NCBI RefSeq assembly: GCF_000181515.1
Contig: NZ_ABCG01000009.1
Span: forward strand, 1 to 64,000
Length of the DNA: 64,000 nt
Origin: Erythrobacter sp. SD-21
GTDB lineage: Bacteria > Pseudomonadota > Alphaproteobacteria > Sphingomonadales > Sphingomonadaceae
Direction: 5' to 3'
A program made the translations under genes and the position numbers. The notes beneath the pieces were generated by a model. That model was not told the DNA's origin. It made no database searches and saw nothing but the letters and a program-made list of their open reading frames with translations. Positions 62,627 through 64,000 of the stretch are shown here, piece by piece. Every line of letters begins with the position of its first letter. Positions within the stretch are counted from its first letter, which is position 1.

Positions 62627-62890
62627 ATGAGCGCAACACTCCACATGCTTCTCGCCGCCCTGCTCAAGTTCGGAGCGGCCGCCATGATCTTCAACGAGGT
62701 TCGCGGGTTGGTTCTCGCAGCGCCCGTCCTGTACGGGATGTACACCTCGGGTGGTTCGGCCATGGCAATCTGGCTCGGTATCTGCGCACTCGGCGGGATT
62801 GCGCTCAGCGTGATCGTGCCGCTCTTCGCCTACAAAAAACTCGACAAGTTCGTGAAGAGCAAGGCGCCGGCGCAGCCCAAAGCCGCCTAA
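62627..62890 (+). CDS. Small membrane protein of unknown function
   Basis: No family recognised. The 87-residue product has two hydrophobic segments (about 5-38, with LLKFGAAAMIFNEVRGLVLA, and 46-68, with MAIWLGICALGGIALSVIVP) and a Lys/Ala/Pro-rich tail (KKLDKFVKSKAPAQPKAA). No Shine-Dalgarno sequence is clear. It lies 104 bases after pgsA and its stop overlaps the 3' end of the convergent oxyR by four bases. Composition and length make a real gene likely. Confidence 0.65.
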   Translation: MSATLHMLLAALLKFGAAAMIFNEVRGLVLAAPVLYGMYTSGGSAMAIWLGICALGGIALSVIVPLFAYKKLDKFVKSKAPAQPKAA

Positions 62891-63783
62891 CCGGCGCGCA
62901 ATTCCTCCGCCAGCAATTCGAAATCGTCCCGGCGCGGTGAATTCTTGCGCCAGATGAGCGCGATCTCGCGGCTCGCCTGTTTCGACGTGAGCGGGCGCGC
63001 GACGACGTCCGTCCCCTGCAAGATCCCCGCTTCCACGGCCATCTCGGGCAGCATGGTGAGCCCGAGCCCGTTGTCCACCATTTGCACCAGCGTGTGCAGG
63101 CTGGTGCCGATCATGGTGGTCGAACCGCGCAGTTCGGGGCGGTTGCAGGCTGCCAGCGCGTGGTCTTTCAGGCAATGGCCGTCTTCCAGCAACAGCAGGC
63201 GCCCGTCGTCGATCATGTCGGCGGAAACCGTCTCGGGCGGATCGCGCGGATCGTCCTTGGGAAAGGCAACATAGATCGGATCGTCGGCGATATGCACCTT
63301 GTCGACCTCGCCGGTCGCAAAGGGCAGGGCGAGGAGGACGCAGTCCACCCGGCCATGCTGAAGCGATTCGACCGCGTCGTGGCTGGTCTCCTCGCGAAGG
63401 AACAGCTCGAGATCGGGCCGCTCCTTGCGCAGGCGCGGCAGGAAGCGCGGCAGCATGAAGGGCGCGATGGTGGGGATGACACTCATGCGCAGCTGGCCCG
63501 CCAGCGGTTTGCCCGCCGCCTGCACGAGATCGGCCAGTTCCTCGGTCTCGCGCAGCACGCGATGCGCCTTCTCGACCACCTGGTTGCCAAGGGCCGTAAA
63601 GCGAACCACGCGGCGGCTGCGCTCGACCAGTGTCACGCCAAGCAGCGATTCAAGCTCGCGAATGCCCGCCGACAGCGTCGACTGCGATACGAAACTGGCG
63701 TCCGCCGCGCGGCCGAAATGTCCATGCTCGTGCAACGCGACGAGGTATTGGAGCTGCTTGAGGGTGGGCAGGTAAGTGCTCAC
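62887..63783 (-). CDS. oxyR: Hydrogen peroxide-inducible regulator OxyR
   Basis: A 298-residue LysR-type regulator. The winged helix-turn-helix lies in LQYLVALHEHGHFGRAADAS and SQSTLSAGIRELE. The redox pair Cys204 and Cys213 in LEDGHCLKDHALAAC has the spacing of E. coli OxyR C199/C208, so peroxide sensing by disulfide formation is expected. The effector domain includes PTIAPFMLPRFLP and GLGLTMLPEMAV. A GTG start at 63783 overlaps the upstream stop (GTGA); the longer frame to 63951 has no similarity. No katG or ahpC lies in the window. Confidence 0.92.
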   Translation of the reverse strand: MSTYLPTLKQLQYLVALHEHGHFGRAADASFVSQSTLSAGIRELESLLGVTLVERSRRVVRFTALGNQVVEKAHRVLRETEELADLVQAAGKPLAGQLRMSVIPTIAPFMLPRFLPRLRKERPDLELFLREETSHDAVESLQHGRVDCVLLALPFATGEVDKVHIADDPIYVAFPKDDPRDPPETVSADMIDDGRLLLLEDGHCLKDHALAACNRPELRGSTTMIGTSLHTLVQMVDNGLGLTMLPEMAVEAGILQGTDVVARPLTSKQASREIALIWRKNSPRRDDFELLAEELRAG

Positions 63784-64000
63784 TCCGCTTCGACCTCGTC
63801 GCCCGTGATCACCTCGTCCTGCGCCGCCTCGATCATGCCCGCGTGGACATCGTCGACATGGGTCATCAGCAGACGGCCATCCTTGACCGCGAAGGCAAGG
63901 CGGCCCTCGACCAGTTCGAGTGCGTCTTTGCCGAACACCTCGTAACGCCATCCCTGCAGGATCGGCAGCTTGCGTACGCCCGCCGCCAAAGCTTCCATTT
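63780..64000 (-). CDS. rnd: Probable ribonuclease D, C-terminal end (5' part outside window)
   Basis: The frame runs off the window edge. The visible 72 codons read ALAAGVRKLPILQGWRYEVF, then GKDALELVEGRLAFAVKDG and an acidic tail ending VITGDEVEAE. The block LPxLxGWRxExFGxDALxLxxGxLA resembles the C-terminus of alphaproteobacterial RNase D, a 3'-5' exonuclease for tRNA maturation. The catalytic DEDD domain is not in view, so the call rests on the tail only. Its stop overlaps the oxyR GTG start. Confidence 0.55.
   Translation of the reverse strand, partial: MEALAAGVRKLPILQGWRYEVFGKDALELVEGRLAFAVKDGRLLMTHVDDVHAGMIEAAQDEVITGDEVEAE

Overview
The window is about 63% GC and reads as chromosome of an alphaproteobacterium of the order Sphingomonadales, most likely an Erythrobacteraceae relative (Erythrobacter/Qipengyuania type). 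This rests on protein resemblance, on alphaproteobacterial regulatory sites (LexA boxes of the form GTTC-N7-GTTC, an EcfG-type GGAAC-N17-CGTT promoter, a CtrA box TTAA-N7-TTAA), on frequent GTG/TTG starts with ATGA/GTGA gene overlaps, and on an envelope gene cluster without the lpx genes, which fits a group that uses glycosphingolipids instead of LPS. Most of the window is core genome; I see no prophage, insertion sequence or CRISPR array.

Layout. 1-6.9 kb: 3' end of hrpB, an NDUFS4-like gene, SRP RNA, dnaX, a YbaB-type gene, lon and an HU gene. 6.9-10.1 kb: a lipoprotein, rlmB, tRNA-Tyr and an MFS transporter. 10.2-17.5 kb: a surface-glycan region with an acyltransferase, a sulfotransferase and a tight five-gene minus-strand operon (GT2, GT-C type transferase, SAM methyltransferase, GT4, flippase-like membrane protein). 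17.7-25.3 kb: a plus-strand operon of four genes (serine hydrolase, metallophosphoesterase, a 1266-residue GMC oxidoreductase/alpha-beta hydrolase fusion, a FabH-like condensing enzyme), met tail-to-tail by a PAP2/inositolphosphotransferase-like membrane enzyme. This is the least explained set of genes here.

26.5-37 kb: psd-pssA, a small SOS-controlled membrane protein gene, rpsB-tsf, a GAF/HisKA_2 kinase, then pyrH-frr-uppS-cdsA-dxr-rseP. 37-41.7 kb: bamA, a Skp-like chaperone carrying an EF-hand, fabZ, a stem-loop array and rpmE. 41.7-44.1 kb: GFA and 2OG-oxygenase genes, tRNA-His and a leucine dehydrogenase. 44.2-49.1 kb: the cytochrome c maturation operon ccmCDEFGH plus a TPR gene. 49-52.2 kb: kup followed by two disrupted genes. 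52.2-57.5 kb: dapF-mtaB-ftsY-ispZ and a GGDEF-EAL protein. 57.6-64 kb: EVE-domain protein, CsbD (EcfG promoter), a ThDP enzyme, a small gene behind a CtrA box, an LplT-like transporter, pgsA, a small membrane protein, oxyR and the end of a probable rnd.

Taken together the window is rich in envelope lipid and outer-membrane functions: phospholipid head groups (psd, pssA, pgsA, cdsA), isoprenoid carrier (dxr, uppS), OMP assembly (bamA, skp), and lipid-active or glycan enzymes whose substrates are unknown. The strongest regulatory observation is a LexA box lying exactly between the -35 and -10 elements of a promoter that drives an 83-codon single-span membrane protein (28039-28414).
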